From the NCBI RefSeq assembly GCF_002221505.1, contig NZ_CP011036.1, positions 868,001-932,000 on the forward strand: a stretch of DNA of 64,000 nucleotides, read 5' to 3'. Below are positions 1-9,079 of the stretch, in pieces. The DNA is from Pseudoalteromonas nigrifaciens (GTDB lineage Bacteria; Pseudomonadota; Gammaproteobacteria; Enterobacterales; Alteromonadaceae). Under the pieces are notes generated by a model, which was not told the DNA's origin, did no database searches, and saw only the letters and a list, made by a program, of their open reading frames with translations. The translations under genes were made by a program, and so were the position numbers. Positions within the stretch are counted from its first letter, which is position 1. Each line of letters starts with the position of its first letter.

Positions 1-139
1 AGGCTCACTAGAAACGTCAAACGTAAACGTAACCGAAGAGTTGGTAAACCTAATAGAAACCCAACGTGTTTACGAAATGAACTCAAAAGTAATTTCGGCA
101 GTTGATGAAATGATGAGCTACATCAATCAGCAATTATAA
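1..139 (+). CDS. flgG: Flagellar distal rod protein FlgG, 3' end only
   Basis: The first 139 bases hold an open frame (codons from base 2) ending in TAA. The encoded tail has the conserved FlgG/FlgE-family C-terminus (EELVNLIETQRVYEMNSK, then VISAVDEMM). This helix packs in the D0 core of the distal rod. The start lies outside the window. flgH follows after 16 bases, as in the usual flgFGHIJ order, which supports FlgG over its paralogues FlgF and FlgE. Confidence 0.9.
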   Translation, partial: GSLETSNVNVTEELVNLIETQRVYEMNSKVISAVDEMMSYINQQL

Positions 140-155
140 TATTTTAGAGGTTATT

Positions 156-839
156 ATGCGCAATATTATATTATTTGCAGCGGGTACTTTATTGTTAAGT
201 GGCTGTGTGTCTACACAAAATAGTGATGTAGTACAAGACGATCCTTACTACGCACCCATGTACCCAGAACCCAATGTTGAACCGGCAGTTGCTAATGGCT
301 CACTGTTTAATACGTATTTATCGAACGACTTATACGCTGATAAAAAAGCACTGCGTACCGGCGATATAATTACGGTTAAATTGCAAGAATCTACGCAAGC
401 CTCTAAAGCGGCAAAAACAGAAACTGATAAACAGTCAGACGCAAAACTCGACCCCGTTATTGGTTTAGGCGGATTACCGGTAAATATTGGCGGCGACAGC
501 ATTCAATTTGGTATTGGCAGCGACGCGTCATTTAAAGGCGACTCAAAATCAAATCAGTCAAATAGTTTAGCCGGTGATATATCGGTAAATGTAATGCGTG
601 TTTTACCTAATGGTAACTTAGTTATTCGCGGCGAAAAATGGCTAACGTTAAACTCAGGCGAAGAATTTATTCGTTTAGAGGGATTAGTAAGGCCAGAAGA
701 TGTAACTGCAGACAATACCGTACAGTCAAATAGAATTGCTAATGCACGAATTCAATATTCGGGCAAAGGGCAAACTCAAGAAGCACAAAGTGCCGGTTGG
801 CTAACACGCTTTTTTAGTAGCTCACTTTTTCCTTTTTAG
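156..839 (+). CDS. flgH: Flagellar L-ring lipoprotein FlgH
   Basis: FlgH builds the outer-membrane L-ring bushing of the basal body. The 227-residue product starts with a lipoprotein signal whose lipobox LLSGC puts the acylated cysteine at residue 17. The mature part shows family motifs such as LRTGDIITVKLQESTQA, and the C-terminal stretch of EKWLTLNSGEEFIRLEG followed by VRPEDV. Length is normal for the family. An AGAGGTT ribosome-binding stretch precedes the ATG. It lies between flgG and flgI in one same-strand run. Confidence 0.96.
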   Translation: MRNIILFAAGTLLLSGCVSTQNSDVVQDDPYYAPMYPEPNVEPAVANGSLFNTYLSNDLYADKKALRTGDIITVKLQESTQASKAAKTETDKQSDAKLDPVIGLGGLPVNIGGDSIQFGIGSDASFKGDSKSNQSNSLAGDISVNVMRVLPNGNLVIRGEKWLTLNSGEEFIRLEGLVRPEDVTADNTVQSNRIANARIQYSGKGQTQEAQSAGWLTRFFSSSLFPF

Positions 840-851
840 AGGACATTCATT

Positions 852-1946
852 ATGAATGTATTTAAAGTTTTTTGTTTAATGGTGTTACTTGGCTGGCAAC
901 TTCCTGCCATGGCCGAGCGCATTAAAGATGTGTCTATGGTTGAGGGCGTACGCTCAAACCAATTAGTAGGCTATGGCCTAGTTGTTGGCTTACCTGGTAC
1001 GGGCGAGCAAAGCCGATTTACCGAGCAAAGCTTTAAAGGCATGTTAAACAGCTTTGGCATTACGTTACCAGCAAGCTTAAAACCAAAAATTAAAAACGTG
1101 GCTGCGGTTGCAGTGCATGCAGAGCTACCGCCTTTTAGAAAGCCCGGGCAAACTATAGATATTACCGTATCATCTATTGGTAGTGCAGGTAGTTTACGCG
1201 GTGGTACTTTACTACAAACCTTTTTAAAAGGGGTCGACGGCAACGTATACGCTATTGGCCAAGGTAGTTTAATTGTAGGTGGTTTAGGCGCAGAGGGGCT
1301 TGATGGCAGTAAAGTCGTTATAAACACGCCAACAGTGGGGCGCATTCCAAATGGCGCAACCGTTGAGCGCGCAGTTAAAAGCCCATTTATGCAAAACGAC
1401 TATATTACTTTTAACTTAAATCGCCCAGACTTTACTACCGCTAAGCGATTAGAAAAAACCATAAACGATTTAGTTGGCCCAAATAGCGCCCAAGCACTCG
1501 ATGCAGCGTCTATTAGAGTTATTGCCCCAAGAGACGCCTCGCAGCGCGTGTCTTATTTATCAACGCTCGAAAACCTAGAGTTTACCCCAGCAGATACAGC
1601 GGCAAAAATTATCGTTAACTCGCGTACCGGTACTATTGTTATTGGTAAAAACGTAAAGCTACAACCTGCGGCTATTACCCATGGTGGCTTAACAGTAACT
1701 ATTGCGGAGCAACAAAACGTATCGCAACCTAATGCTTTTAGTGATGGCGATACCGTTGTTACCCAGCAAAGTATTATAGATATAAAACAAGACGACTCAC
1801 GGGCATTTGTATTTAACCCCGGAGTGAGCCTAGATGACCTAGTACGCGCTATAAACGAAGTAGGCGCCGCGCCTGGCGATTTAATGGCAATACTAGAAGC
1901 CCTAAAAGAAGCTGGCGCAATAAACGGCCAGCTAGTTGTAATTTAA
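852..1946 (+). CDS. flgI: Flagellar P-ring protein FlgI
   Basis: FlgI forms the periplasmic P-ring around the rod. The 364-residue product has a Sec signal peptide of about 21 residues ending AMA, followed by the conserved mature start [20 protein letters not shown]. Other family motifs are GLPGTGEQ and, near the C-terminus, [18 protein letters not shown]. The start is 12 bases after flgH with GAGG upstream. Full length, no defects seen. Confidence 0.97.
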   Translation: MNVFKVFCLMVLLGWQLPAMAERIKDVSMVEGVRSNQLVGYGLVVGLPGTGEQSRFTEQSFKGMLNSFGITLPASLKPKIKNVAAVAVHAELPPFRKPGQTIDITVSSIGSAGSLRGGTLLQTFLKGVDGNVYAIGQGSLIVGGLGAEGLDGSKVVINTPTVGRIPNGATVERAVKSPFMQNDYITFNLNRPDFTTAKRLEKTINDLVGPNSAQALDAASIRVIAPRDASQRVSYLSTLENLEFTPADTAAKIIVNSRTGTIVIGKNVKLQPAAITHGGLTVTIAEQQNVSQPNAFSDGDTVVTQQSIIDIKQDDSRAFVFNPGVSLDDLVRAINEVGAAPGDLMAILEALKEAGAINGQLVVI

Positions 1947-1954
1947 AACAACGT

Positions 1955-1999
1955 AATGCTATCGGTGGTCAGTTTTAAAAGCTGGTAACCGATGGCATT
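1955..1999 (+). other. Long imperfect hairpin between flgI and flgJ
   Basis: AATGCTATCGGT (1955-1966) pairs with ACCGATGGCATT (1988-1999) through 12 positions with one G-T pair. The loop is about 21 bases. Only a short T run follows, so full termination is unlikely. Partial termination or mRNA stabilisation at the flgI/flgJ junction is possible. The function is inference. Confidence 0.5.
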
Positions 2000-2073
2000 T
2001 TGCTTAACACCTTCCCCTCTGGCTCAATTTTTGCATTGCTTTATACATTATTCATTATTGTGTCAAAAAGCTG

Positions 2074-3069
2074 ATGGAAACAAATCATCTCGATAAGCAA
2101 AACTTTTTTGATTTAGGTAACTTAAACGCTTTGCGTAAAGATGCCCTAAACAGTGGCGACGCGTCTAGTGATGCCTCAAAAGCGGCTCTCAAAAAAGCAG
2201 CGGCACAATTTGAAGCCATATTTACGCAAATGTTGCTTAAAAGCATGCGCAAAGCCAGCGAAGCCTTCGAAGACAAAGAAAGCCCATTAAATTCAAGTAG
2301 CGTAAAGTTTTTTGAAGAAATGCACGATCAGCAACTTTCATCAGAGCTCTCGTCTAATGGTTCATTAGGGCTTGCCGACTTAATAGTGCAGCAACTTTCT
2401 CCTACGGCAAAAAATTACACCCCAGCTTCAGTACTCAGAACCAGTAACGATCTTTTAAGCGATCAGCGTGCTGGCATAGAGTTGCCGCAGCAACAGCGTA
2501 AAAAAGCCGTAACCGAGCCTGTAGATAAAAGCGCTATGAATACCGAAAAGCCAGAAGTAGCTAAGCCAAACTTTGAAACGGCCGAAGAGTTTGTAAGTTC
2601 AGTATGGGAACACGCTAAAACTGCAGCGCAAAAAATTGGTTTAAATCCTGCGGTAATGGTTGCACAAGCGGCACTTGAAACCGGTTGGGGTAAGCATATT
2701 ATTAATAAAAGCGACGGTAACAGCTCAAATAACTTATTTAACATTAAGTCAGATAAAAGCTGGCAGGGTGAAAAAGCTAACAAAGTAACCTTAGAGTTTG
2801 AACAAGGCGCTGCAGTTAAAAAACAAGCCAGTTTTAGGGCTTACGACTCAATAAAAGACAGCGTGAACGACTTTGTTGATTTTTTAACTCAAAATCCACG
2901 CTATCAACAAGCATTACAAAATACCGCCAAACCGGCAGTGTTTTTAGACTCATTACAACAAGCCGGTTATGCAACAGACCCAAATTATGCGGATAAAATA
3001 AAGCGCGTACTTAACAGTAGCGAGCTTAAAAATATTGCAACAAACGTGATCCGCCAAGGAGTAAAGTAA
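2074..3069 (+). CDS. flgJ: Rod assembly protein and peptidoglycan hydrolase FlgJ
   Basis: FlgJ is a bifunctional periplasmic protein. Its N-terminal rod-binding domain (roughly residues 30-110, with AAAQFEAIFTQMLLKSMRKA) caps the growing rod. Its C-terminal glucosaminidase domain (GH73, roughly 170-325) opens the peptidoglycan. The motif AALETGWGKH places the expected catalytic glutamate at residue 202. The 331-residue length matches two-domain FlgJ of gammaproteobacteria. The ATG at 2074 has only a weak A/G-rich upstream sequence. flgK starts one base after its stop codon. Confidence 0.94.
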   Translation: METNHLDKQNFFDLGNLNALRKDALNSGDASSDASKAALKKAAAQFEAIFTQMLLKSMRKASEAFEDKESPLNSSSVKFFEEMHDQQLSSELSSNGSLGLADLIVQQLSPTAKNYTPASVLRTSNDLLSDQRAGIELPQQQRKKAVTEPVDKSAMNTEKPEVAKPNFETAEEFVSSVWEHAKTAAQKIGLNPAVMVAQAALETGWGKHIINKSDGNSSNNLFNIKSDKSWQGEKANKVTLEFEQGAAVKKQASFRAYDSIKDSVNDFVDFLTQNPRYQQALQNTAKPAVFLDSLQQAGYATDPNYADKIKRVLNSSELKNIATNVIRQGVK

Positions 3070-3070
3070 C

Positions 3071-5083
3071 ATGTCGTTTAATTTATTAAACATTGCTAAT
3101 TCAGGAATAAGAGCAAACACTGATCTGTTGCAAACAACCAGTAAAAATATTACTAATGTAAATACTGACGGCTATGTGCGCGAGCGTACAGAGCATGGCA
3201 CCATGATCGGCAATCAAGTTGGCAAAGGTAATACTTACAGATTGCTTAATGAATTTGCACAAAAACAATTAAACCGAGACACCTCAAATAAAACGTTTTT
3301 TGATCAGTTTGTAAGTGAAGCAAACCGGGTCGATACGTTATTTTCGCAAGAAGCGAATAGCTTATCGACCGGTATTAACTCGCTATTTAATAACGTGCAA
3401 GAAGCGCTTAATCAGCCATCGTCAACGGTTGCACGTTCGTTAGTAATGACTAACGCCGACAGCTTAATAAGCCAAATGGATAGGTTGTCGGGAATAGTGC
3501 TGGATCAAAAAAATGTTGTAAATGAGCAGCTCGAAATATTCTCCGATGAAGCCAACACCTTAATTCAAAAAATAGGATCGTTAAACCAACAAATTGCTGG
3601 TGTTAATGGTACTAACAACGCATCTGCTGCAAGCGGCACATATAACGAGCGCGATAAAGCGATTCGCGATTTATCAGAGTTAATCGACATTGAAACGCTT
3701 GACGGCCCTAATGGTGAAAAGCTCGTTTTTATGGGCAGCGGTGAAGCGGTTGTAATGCAAAACGGCTCGTTTAACTTGTTTTCGATGCGCGGCGACCCCG
3801 ATCCAAATTTTAAAGAACTGCGCTTAGATGTAAATGGCGGCAAAGCTGTGCCGCTTGAAGTTGATGCCAGTAAATTAAAAGGCAAAATAGGTGGTTTACT
3901 TGCCTTCAGAGACGATATTTTAGTACCTGCACAAAATCAAATAGGCCAAATGGGTTTAGCGTTGGCTGATGCATTTAATCAGCAAAATCACTTGGGAATG
4001 GATGCTAACGGTAAATTGGGTGGCGATATATTCAATATACCTACGGCAAAAGGGTTTGCCTATCAAGCTAATACCGGCGGTGCGGGTGTTAGTGCAACAG
4101 TAGAGCCCGGCAAAGGCAGTAATTTACCTGCCAGTGATTTTATTGTGACTTATACCGCAAATCCAAACGAAGTGAGTATTCAGCCAGTAGATAATAAAGG
4201 CGAGCCATTAGGCGCCGCTACAACAGCAACATTTGTAGGCGGTGAAATTAACTCGGCAAATAACCCAGGTGTTGATTTATTTGGTTTGCAGTTAACTATG
4301 GCTGGTGCAGGTAATGAAGGCGATAAATTTCAAATTAAGCTCAATTCAGAAGCCGCAGCAAATATTACCCTCGCCACTGGGCGCGGTGAAGACCTAGCGT
4401 TAGCATCGCCAATACGCACCGCCGATTACATAAATAACACCGGTAGCGGCGCTATTTCTGCTGGCAGTGTGAGTAGTGTTACCGCTGGTGGCTTTACAAC
4501 TACCACTCCTCCTGCACTCGCTAATGGAGATATAACCATTGTTAAAGCAGCGGGTACAAATGATTACTTAATTAGCGATGGAAACGGCGCTAATGTGCCA
4601 ATTACTATTGCACCACCAGGCAAAAATGTTTTGGCTGGCCTTGGTGCTCCTTATGACGGTTATGGTTTTGACTTTGATATTGAAGGCTCGCCAGCCACAG
4701 GCGATAGCTTTACGTTAGAGTTTAACAAAGGCGGCTTTGACGATAACCGCAATGGCTTAAAGTTAGCCGAGTTACAAAACGGTGACTTGGTGCGCCAAAA
4801 TGTTGTTTCAAGCTCAGATGCCGATAACCATAAAACGTTTAACCAAGCGTATGCCGGATTAGTAACCGACATTGGCGTGGTAACAGGCCAAGCTAAAACA
4901 AACGGCGCAGCATTCGACGCACTCGCACAGCAGTCAGAGGCATGGTACGAGTCGTTATCTGGGGTAAACCTTGACGAAGAAGCGGCCAATTTACTGCGCT
5001 TTCAACAATCTTATGCGGCTTCAGCTCAGGTGCTTTCTGCTGCACGTTCTATTTTTGACACTTTACTTAGTGCCACGAGGTAA
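3071..5083 (+). CDS. flgK: Hook-filament junction protein FlgK (HAP1)
   Basis: FlgK is the first hook-associated protein, joining hook to filament. The 670-residue product starts with the flagellar rod/hook D0 motif (NIANSGIRANTDLLQTTSKN, then ITNVNTDGY). It ends with the FlgK-type helix including EEAANLLRFQQSYAASAQVL and LSAARSIFDTLL. The central part is larger and rich in Gly/Asn/Ala, as in other marine FlgK proteins. It is packed directly between flgJ and flgL. Confidence 0.96.
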   Translation: MSFNLLNIANSGIRANTDLLQTTSKNITNVNTDGYVRERTEHGTMIGNQVGKGNTYRLLNEFAQKQLNRDTSNKTFFDQFVSEANRVDTLFSQEANSLSTGINSLFNNVQEALNQPSSTVARSLVMTNADSLISQMDRLSGIVLDQKNVVNEQLEIFSDEANTLIQKIGSLNQQIAGVNGTNNASAASGTYNERDKAIRDLSELIDIETLDGPNGEKLVFMGSGEAVVMQNGSFNLFSMRGDPDPNFKELRLDVNGGKAVPLEVDASKLKGKIGGLLAFRDDILVPAQNQIGQMGLALADAFNQQNHLGMDANGKLGGDIFNIPTAKGFAYQANTGGAGVSATVEPGKGSNLPASDFIVTYTANPNEVSIQPVDNKGEPLGAATTATFVGGEINSANNPGVDLFGLQLTMAGAGNEGDKFQIKLNSEAAANITLATGRGEDLALASPIRTADYINNTGSGAISAGSVSSVTAGGFTTTTPPALANGDITIVKAAGTNDYLISDGNGANVPITIAPPGKNVLAGLGAPYDGYGFDFDIEGSPATGDSFTLEFNKGGFDDNRNGLKLAELQNGDLVRQNVVSSSDADNHKTFNQAYAGLVTDIGVVTGQAKTNGAAFDALAQQSEAWYESLSGVNLDEEAANLLRFQQSYAASAQVLSAARSIFDTLLSATR

Positions 5084-5085
5084 TT

Positions 5086-6357
5086 ATGCGTTTATCAAAT
5101 AACTTAATGTATCAAAACAGCATTAATAAAATATTACAAAATCAAAATGGCGTAGCAAACGCACAAGAGCGAGTAAATACTAGGCAAAAGTATTTATCTA
5201 CCTCAGAAGCGCCTGCCGACATATCGCAAGCTATGCTGTATACCAATAAAATACAAAGCAATGAGCAATATACAAAAAATATTAACCAGCTCAATGGCCG
5301 ACTCAAAACCGAAGAAAGCGTACTGCAAGGTATTAACGAAAGTATTCAAGCGGCTAAAGATATTGCCTTAAAAGCAGGTAATGGCGCATACAGTAAAGAC
5401 GACTTAAAGTCGTTAGCGTCGGAGCTAAGCGAAATACAAAAAACGTTAGCTAATTTAATGAACACCCGTTCAGAAGATGGTAAGTACATATTTTCAGGCT
5501 ACCAAGACAACACGCAACCGTATCAGTTTGATGCTGCCAGCGGCACATACAATTACCAAGGCGATCAAGGTCAGCATAAAATTACTATTGCCGAAGGTGT
5601 GTCGATTAAATCTAGCGACAACGGCTACGACACCTTTGAAAAAACCAATGCACGGCTAAATGTGGCGTCAAATACCGGCAGTATTCCTACATTAACACCC
5701 CCAAATAACATTACAGCGGGTAGTGTGTATGTAGATAAACAAGGAGTGTTCGATCAGTTTCATAAAGAGCAATATAATGCTGATCCCACTGCCGCACCTT
5801 CGGCAAATACCTTTAATATAGTGGTTTCTGCGGGAACTAACCCAGGCGATCCGCAGCAATATGAAATTCAGCGCGCAGGTAACCCATTAAACCCACCTGT
5901 TACCGGGGCGGTACAAGCAGGCGAGCCAATTGAATTTGCGGGCATGAAAATTCAGCTAAGCGGCGCTGCACCTGGGCAGCTTGATTTTAGTCTCGAGCCA
6001 CCTCATAAAGAAAACGTACTTAATACGCTACAAGGTTTAATTACAGGCTTAAATAATGGCACGCTTACGGGGGACGATTTTCAGCAAGCACTTAACGATG
6101 GTGTAACGCAGTTACAAAATGCCAGCGAACAAGTTGTGTTTACCCAAGCGAGTTTAGGTGGGCGGATGAATGTGCTAGAAAGAGTAACCGACTCTAACTC
6201 TGCGCTAGACATTCAAAACCAAAGTAATCGTTCAAGCCTGCTTGAAGTAGATATGGCTGCTGCAATTAGCGAACTCACTCAGCAAGAAACCGCACTCCAA
6301 GCGTCGCAAGCTACTTTCGGCCGCTTAGCCAAACTCTCGTTATTTGATTATATTTAA
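5086..6357 (+). CDS. flgL: Hook-filament junction protein FlgL (HAP3)
   Basis: FlgL is the second junction protein, between FlgK and flagellin. The 423 residues show flagellin-like terminal helices: N-terminal MRLSNNLMYQNSINKILQNQ and C-terminal AAISELTQQETALQASQATF ending LSLFDYI. The motif MNTRSEDGKYIFSGYQDNTQ is typical of FlgL. The start codon follows the flgK stop by two bases. The terminator at 6438 closes the flg run. Confidence 0.95.
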   Translation: MRLSNNLMYQNSINKILQNQNGVANAQERVNTRQKYLSTSEAPADISQAMLYTNKIQSNEQYTKNINQLNGRLKTEESVLQGINESIQAAKDIALKAGNGAYSKDDLKSLASELSEIQKTLANLMNTRSEDGKYIFSGYQDNTQPYQFDAASGTYNYQGDQGQHKITIAEGVSIKSSDNGYDTFEKTNARLNVASNTGSIPTLTPPNNITAGSVYVDKQGVFDQFHKEQYNADPTAAPSANTFNIVVSAGTNPGDPQQYEIQRAGNPLNPPVTGAVQAGEPIEFAGMKIQLSGAAPGQLDFSLEPPHKENVLNTLQGLITGLNNGTLTGDDFQQALNDGVTQLQNASEQVVFTQASLGGRMNVLERVTDSNSALDIQNQSNRSSLLEVDMAAAISELTQQETALQASQATFGRLAKLSLFDYI

Positions 6358-6367
6358 AGGTTAAGAG

Positions 6368-6406
6368 CAGGTTTTAGGTGTCAGGTATCAGGTTTTAGGC
6401 AAAAAC
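6368..6406 (+). repeat. Short interspersed repeat, copy 1 (CAGGTTTTAGGTGTCAGG)
   Basis: This stretch is built from iterations of CAGG and TTTTAGG. It is nearly repeated at 15895-15933, where CAGGTTTTAGGTGTCAGG recurs exactly and is followed by a similar TCAGG(T/C)TTTAGG. Both copies sit just after a gene end, of flgL and flrA respectively. Function unknown. Confidence 0.7.
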
Positions 6407-6437
6407 AAGCCAAGCTAGGCGTTTTTGTTGATGGAGG

Positions 6438-6460
6438 CGCGGTTTTATACCGCGTTTTTT
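6438..6460 (+). terminator. Rho-independent terminator after flgL
   Basis: CGCGGT (6438-6443) and ACCGCG (6449-6454) form a GC-rich stem with a 5-base loop, followed by TTTTTT. This is the expected end of the flg operon transcript. Confidence 0.85.
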
Positions 6461-6483
6461 GGTTTTCGACTATCTGAAATTTA

Positions 6484-6925
6484 CTGTTCTTTGTGCAAAT
6501 GGGTTTAGTAAATTTATTTACAAAGAGGTTATGAGGGCGCTACGCTTTAGAGAAGAAAAAACACATAAATTATGTTTAAGTTACTGCTCATTTACTCTCA
6601 TTGTTTGCTCTTTGTGCACAGTAATATTTAAATGCTTTATTCACAAAAAGGCTAAGAGGGCGCTGCGCTTTAGAGAAGAAAAACATATAAATTACCTGTT
6701 TAAGTTACTCCTCATTTACTCTCATTGTTTGCTCTTTGTGCGCAATAATATTTAAATGCTTTATTCACAAAAAGGCTAAGAGGGCGCTGCGCTTTAGAGA
6801 AGAAAAACACATAAATTATGTGTTTAAGTTACTCCTCATTTACTCTCATTGTTTTCTCTTTGTGCGCAATAATATTTAAATGCTTTATTCACAAAAAGGC
6901 TAAGAGGGCGCTGCGCTTTAGAGAG
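6484..6925. repeat. Repeat array A, about 124-bp period, four core copies
   Basis: The core GCGCTGCGCTTTAGAGA (first copy GCGCTACGC) starts at 6537, 6660, 6784 and 6908, a period of 123-124 bases. Each unit opens with TT(T/C)ACAAA(G/A)AG and closes with CTCTTTGTG, so the unit ends are inverted repeats. Units are separated by an AT-rich link. The same unit forms array B at 12895-13316. The ends suggest a MITE-like or extragenic palindromic element that multiplied in place. The mobility is inference. Confidence 0.9.
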
Positions 6926-7112
6926 CCAAATACACTAAAGTAAAAACATGTTATACCCCGGTAATCGCCCCCCGAATATCCCCACTAAACCAAGCGGCAA
7001 AAAAATGTCACTATTTATTAACCTTCCATTATAAAGCTCACTTTTACTCTAAAACTCAGTTTAATATTTATATTTTACTTTAAAAACAATGCGTTGAATT
7101 TGTTAGGTGAGT

Positions 7113-7128
7113 TGGCACAAAACCTGCT
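7113..7128 (+). promoter_or_regulatory. Sigma54 (-24/-12) promoter of flagellin gene 1
   Basis: TGGCACAAAACCTGCT contains GG (7114-7115), ten bases, then GC (7126-7127). It matches the RpoN consensus TGGCAC-N5-TTGC except for one base in the -12 box. It lies 77 bases before the fliC1 start codon. By analogy with Vibrio flaA, FlrC is the likely activator (inference). Confidence 0.85.
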
Positions 7129-7204
7129 TTGTTAACTGCATCTAATAGTGGTTCCTGCAAAAGCATTTTGAACCACATCCTGTTAAACACTCGGAGATGG
7201 TAAA

Positions 7205-8773
7205 ATGGCATTAACAGTAAATACTAATGTGTCGTCACTAAACGCACAACGTAACTTAACAAAATCAGGCCAAGGTTTGGCTACTTCAATGGAGCGCTTA
7301 TCATCAGGTATGCGTATTAATAGCGCTAAAGATGATGCGGCTGGTATGCAAATTGGAACGCGTTTAACCTCACAAATTAGTGGTTTAGCTGTAGCGCAGC
7401 GAAATGCTAACGATGGTATTTCTATGGCGCAAACCGCTGAAGGGGCAATGCAATCATCTACCGACATTTTACAGCGTATGCGTGACTTAGCACTGCAATC
7501 AGCAAATGGATCTAACTCAAAATCTGACCGTGAAGCCCTGCAAAAAGAAGTGTCTGCATTGCAGGCCGAGCTAACCCGCATTGCCGATACCACCACCTTT
7601 GGTGGACAAAAGTTATTAGATGGTGGTTACGGTACGCAGCAATTCCAAGTAGGTTCTGATAGTAATCAAACTATTGGAGTGACCTTGAACTCATCGGCAG
7701 CTAAAGATATTGGTCTAGAAGGCAAGGGAATGACTTTTTCTGCACTGGCTGGCTTTTCAGATATACGCAAAACACCTACAGCAATAACAACAGACGGACT
7801 AGCAGTTACTGTTGGTGGAAAAACGACAAATCTTGAAGTATCTACGGGTATGAGCGCTGCCAATCTAGCGGGTCAAATTAATGGCGTTGAGGGCGTGTTT
7901 GGTGTTGGTGCAACGACTCAGGTAGCTGTAGGTGACTTCACGACAAATACTACAGCTGGCGATAAGATTAATTTAAACGTAGCGGGCGTAGAAATATCTT
8001 ACACAACTGGTGCTGGTAATGATAATGATGCGATTGTTGATGGTTTAAATACAGCTATAACAACAGCTACTGCAGATGCTCTTACTGCACAAGGTATAAC
8101 AGCAAGTGTACAAAGCGACGGTACAGATAACATGTTAGTGTTTACGAACAGCACTGGTGAAAATGTTGCAGTAACCATGGAAATAGTAGGTGGGGCATCA
8201 GATGGAGCTGTAGGTAAGATTTCTTCTTGGACTACGGATGCAACCGGCGTTGCAGGTTCGGTAGCAGGAACGGCTGAAACTGTAACTGCTGCTATTTCTA
8301 CTACTGCTAGTGTCTCTGCAGAAGTTACTGGGCGTTTAGATTATTCTTCAGCAATTCTTGATAGTAAATATGGCACAGTTTCTTTAGATGTTACAGCAGG
8401 AGCTATGGTAACTGGTGGTGGTGGTGCAGCAACATTATCAGCTGATACAAAAAAAACCAGCATTGCGGATTTAGATATTTCAACATCAGGTGGTTCTCAA
8501 TCTGCCATTGATGTAATAGATGCGGCGTTACAGCAAATTGGTAATGAGCGTGCAGAGCTAGGTGCCATACAAAATCGCTTTAGCCAAACTATTAGCAATT
8601 TATCGAATATTCAAGAAAATGCGTCGGCATCACGTAGTCGTATTATGGATACAGATTACGCTACTGAAACGGCGCAAATGACGAAGAACCAAATATTGCA
8701 ACAAGCGGGTACGTCAATACTTTCGCAAGCGAACCAAATACCACAAGCTGCAATTAGTTTACTAGGTGGTTAA
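7205..8773 (+). CDS. fliC: Flagellin 1
   Basis: This is a filament subunit secreted by the flagellar export apparatus. The 522-residue product has the conserved N-terminal D0/D1 region ([33 protein letters not shown]) and C-terminal D1/D0 region ([20 protein letters not shown], then ISLLGG). The central domain, roughly residues 170-430, is Thr/Ala/Gly-rich and much longer than in simple polar flagellins. A GGAG ribosome-binding site precedes the ATG. Its 3' three quarters (7583-8715) appear base-for-base identical to the next flagellin gene. It has its own sigma54-type promoter and terminator, so it is a single-gene unit. Confidence 0.96.
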   Translation: MALTVNTNVSSLNAQRNLTKSGQGLATSMERLSSGMRINSAKDDAAGMQIGTRLTSQISGLAVAQRNANDGISMAQTAEGAMQSSTDILQRMRDLALQSANGSNSKSDREALQKEVSALQAELTRIADTTTFGGQKLLDGGYGTQQFQVGSDSNQTIGVTLNSSAAKDIGLEGKGMTFSALAGFSDIRKTPTAITTDGLAVTVGGKTTNLEVSTGMSAANLAGQINGVEGVFGVGATTQVAVGDFTTNTTAGDKINLNVAGVEISYTTGAGNDNDAIVDGLNTAITTATADALTAQGITASVQSDGTDNMLVFTNSTGENVAVTMEIVGGASDGAVGKISSWTTDATGVAGSVAGTAETVTAAISTTASVSAEVTGRLDYSSAILDSKYGTVSLDVTAGAMVTGGGGAATLSADTKKTSIADLDISTSGGSQSAIDVIDAALQQIGNERAELGAIQNRFSQTISNLSNIQENASASRSRIMDTDYATETAQMTKNQILQQAGTSILSQANQIPQAAISLLGG

Positions 8774-8802
8774 TTATTCGGTTTACTAGTAATTGTTTAT
8801 AT

Positions 8803-8837
8803 AAACGCACTTCAATTTGAAGTGCGTTTTTTATTTT
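8803..8837 (+). terminator. Rho-independent terminator after flagellin 1
   Basis: AACGCACTTCAA and TTGAAGTGCGTT form a near-perfect inverted repeat, followed by a T-rich tail. It separates flagellin 1 from flagellin 2 transcriptionally. The 306-base gap 8774-9079 holds this terminator and the sigma28 promoter; nothing else was seen in it. Confidence 0.9.
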
Positions 8838-8963
8838 TTAGATAATAAAAGCAACTAAAAATTTCACTCTCTATTCTGTCGCAAAAAATTTAAATTATTT
8901 TCATTAAATACAGCTAGTTACATTTTGTTTAATAAATAATCCAATTTATTTTTAAAATGTCTC

Positions 8964-8990
8964 TAAAGATAACTTACCTCCTGCCGTTAA
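8964..8990 (+). promoter_or_regulatory. Sigma28 (FliA) promoter of flagellin gene 2
   Basis: TAAA (8964-8967), 15 bases, then GCCGTTAA (8983-8990). The FliA consensus is TAAA-N15-GCCGATAA, so only one position differs. It lies about 90 bases before the flagellin 2 start codon. No GG-N10-GC element was seen in this gap. Confidence 0.85.
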
Positions 8991-9079
8991 CTTAATCAGT
9001 ACGGAGCTGAACATACATTTGTGGCAGCTCTTGGTTAAATTAAACAAGCAATATTACGAAAGTAATCAGGAGTTTTATC

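Noticed and set aside
4790..4830. GCCGATAA octamer inside flgK as a sigma28 promoter
   Set aside because: No TAAA at 15 bases upstream and it lies within a coding region with no gene start close downstream.
6459..6755. Open frame of 98 codons with repeated RALRFREEK peptides
   Set aside because: It is the translation of repeat array A: the peptide repeats follow the DNA period, no ribosome-binding site is seen, and the other units break the frame. Not a protein gene.
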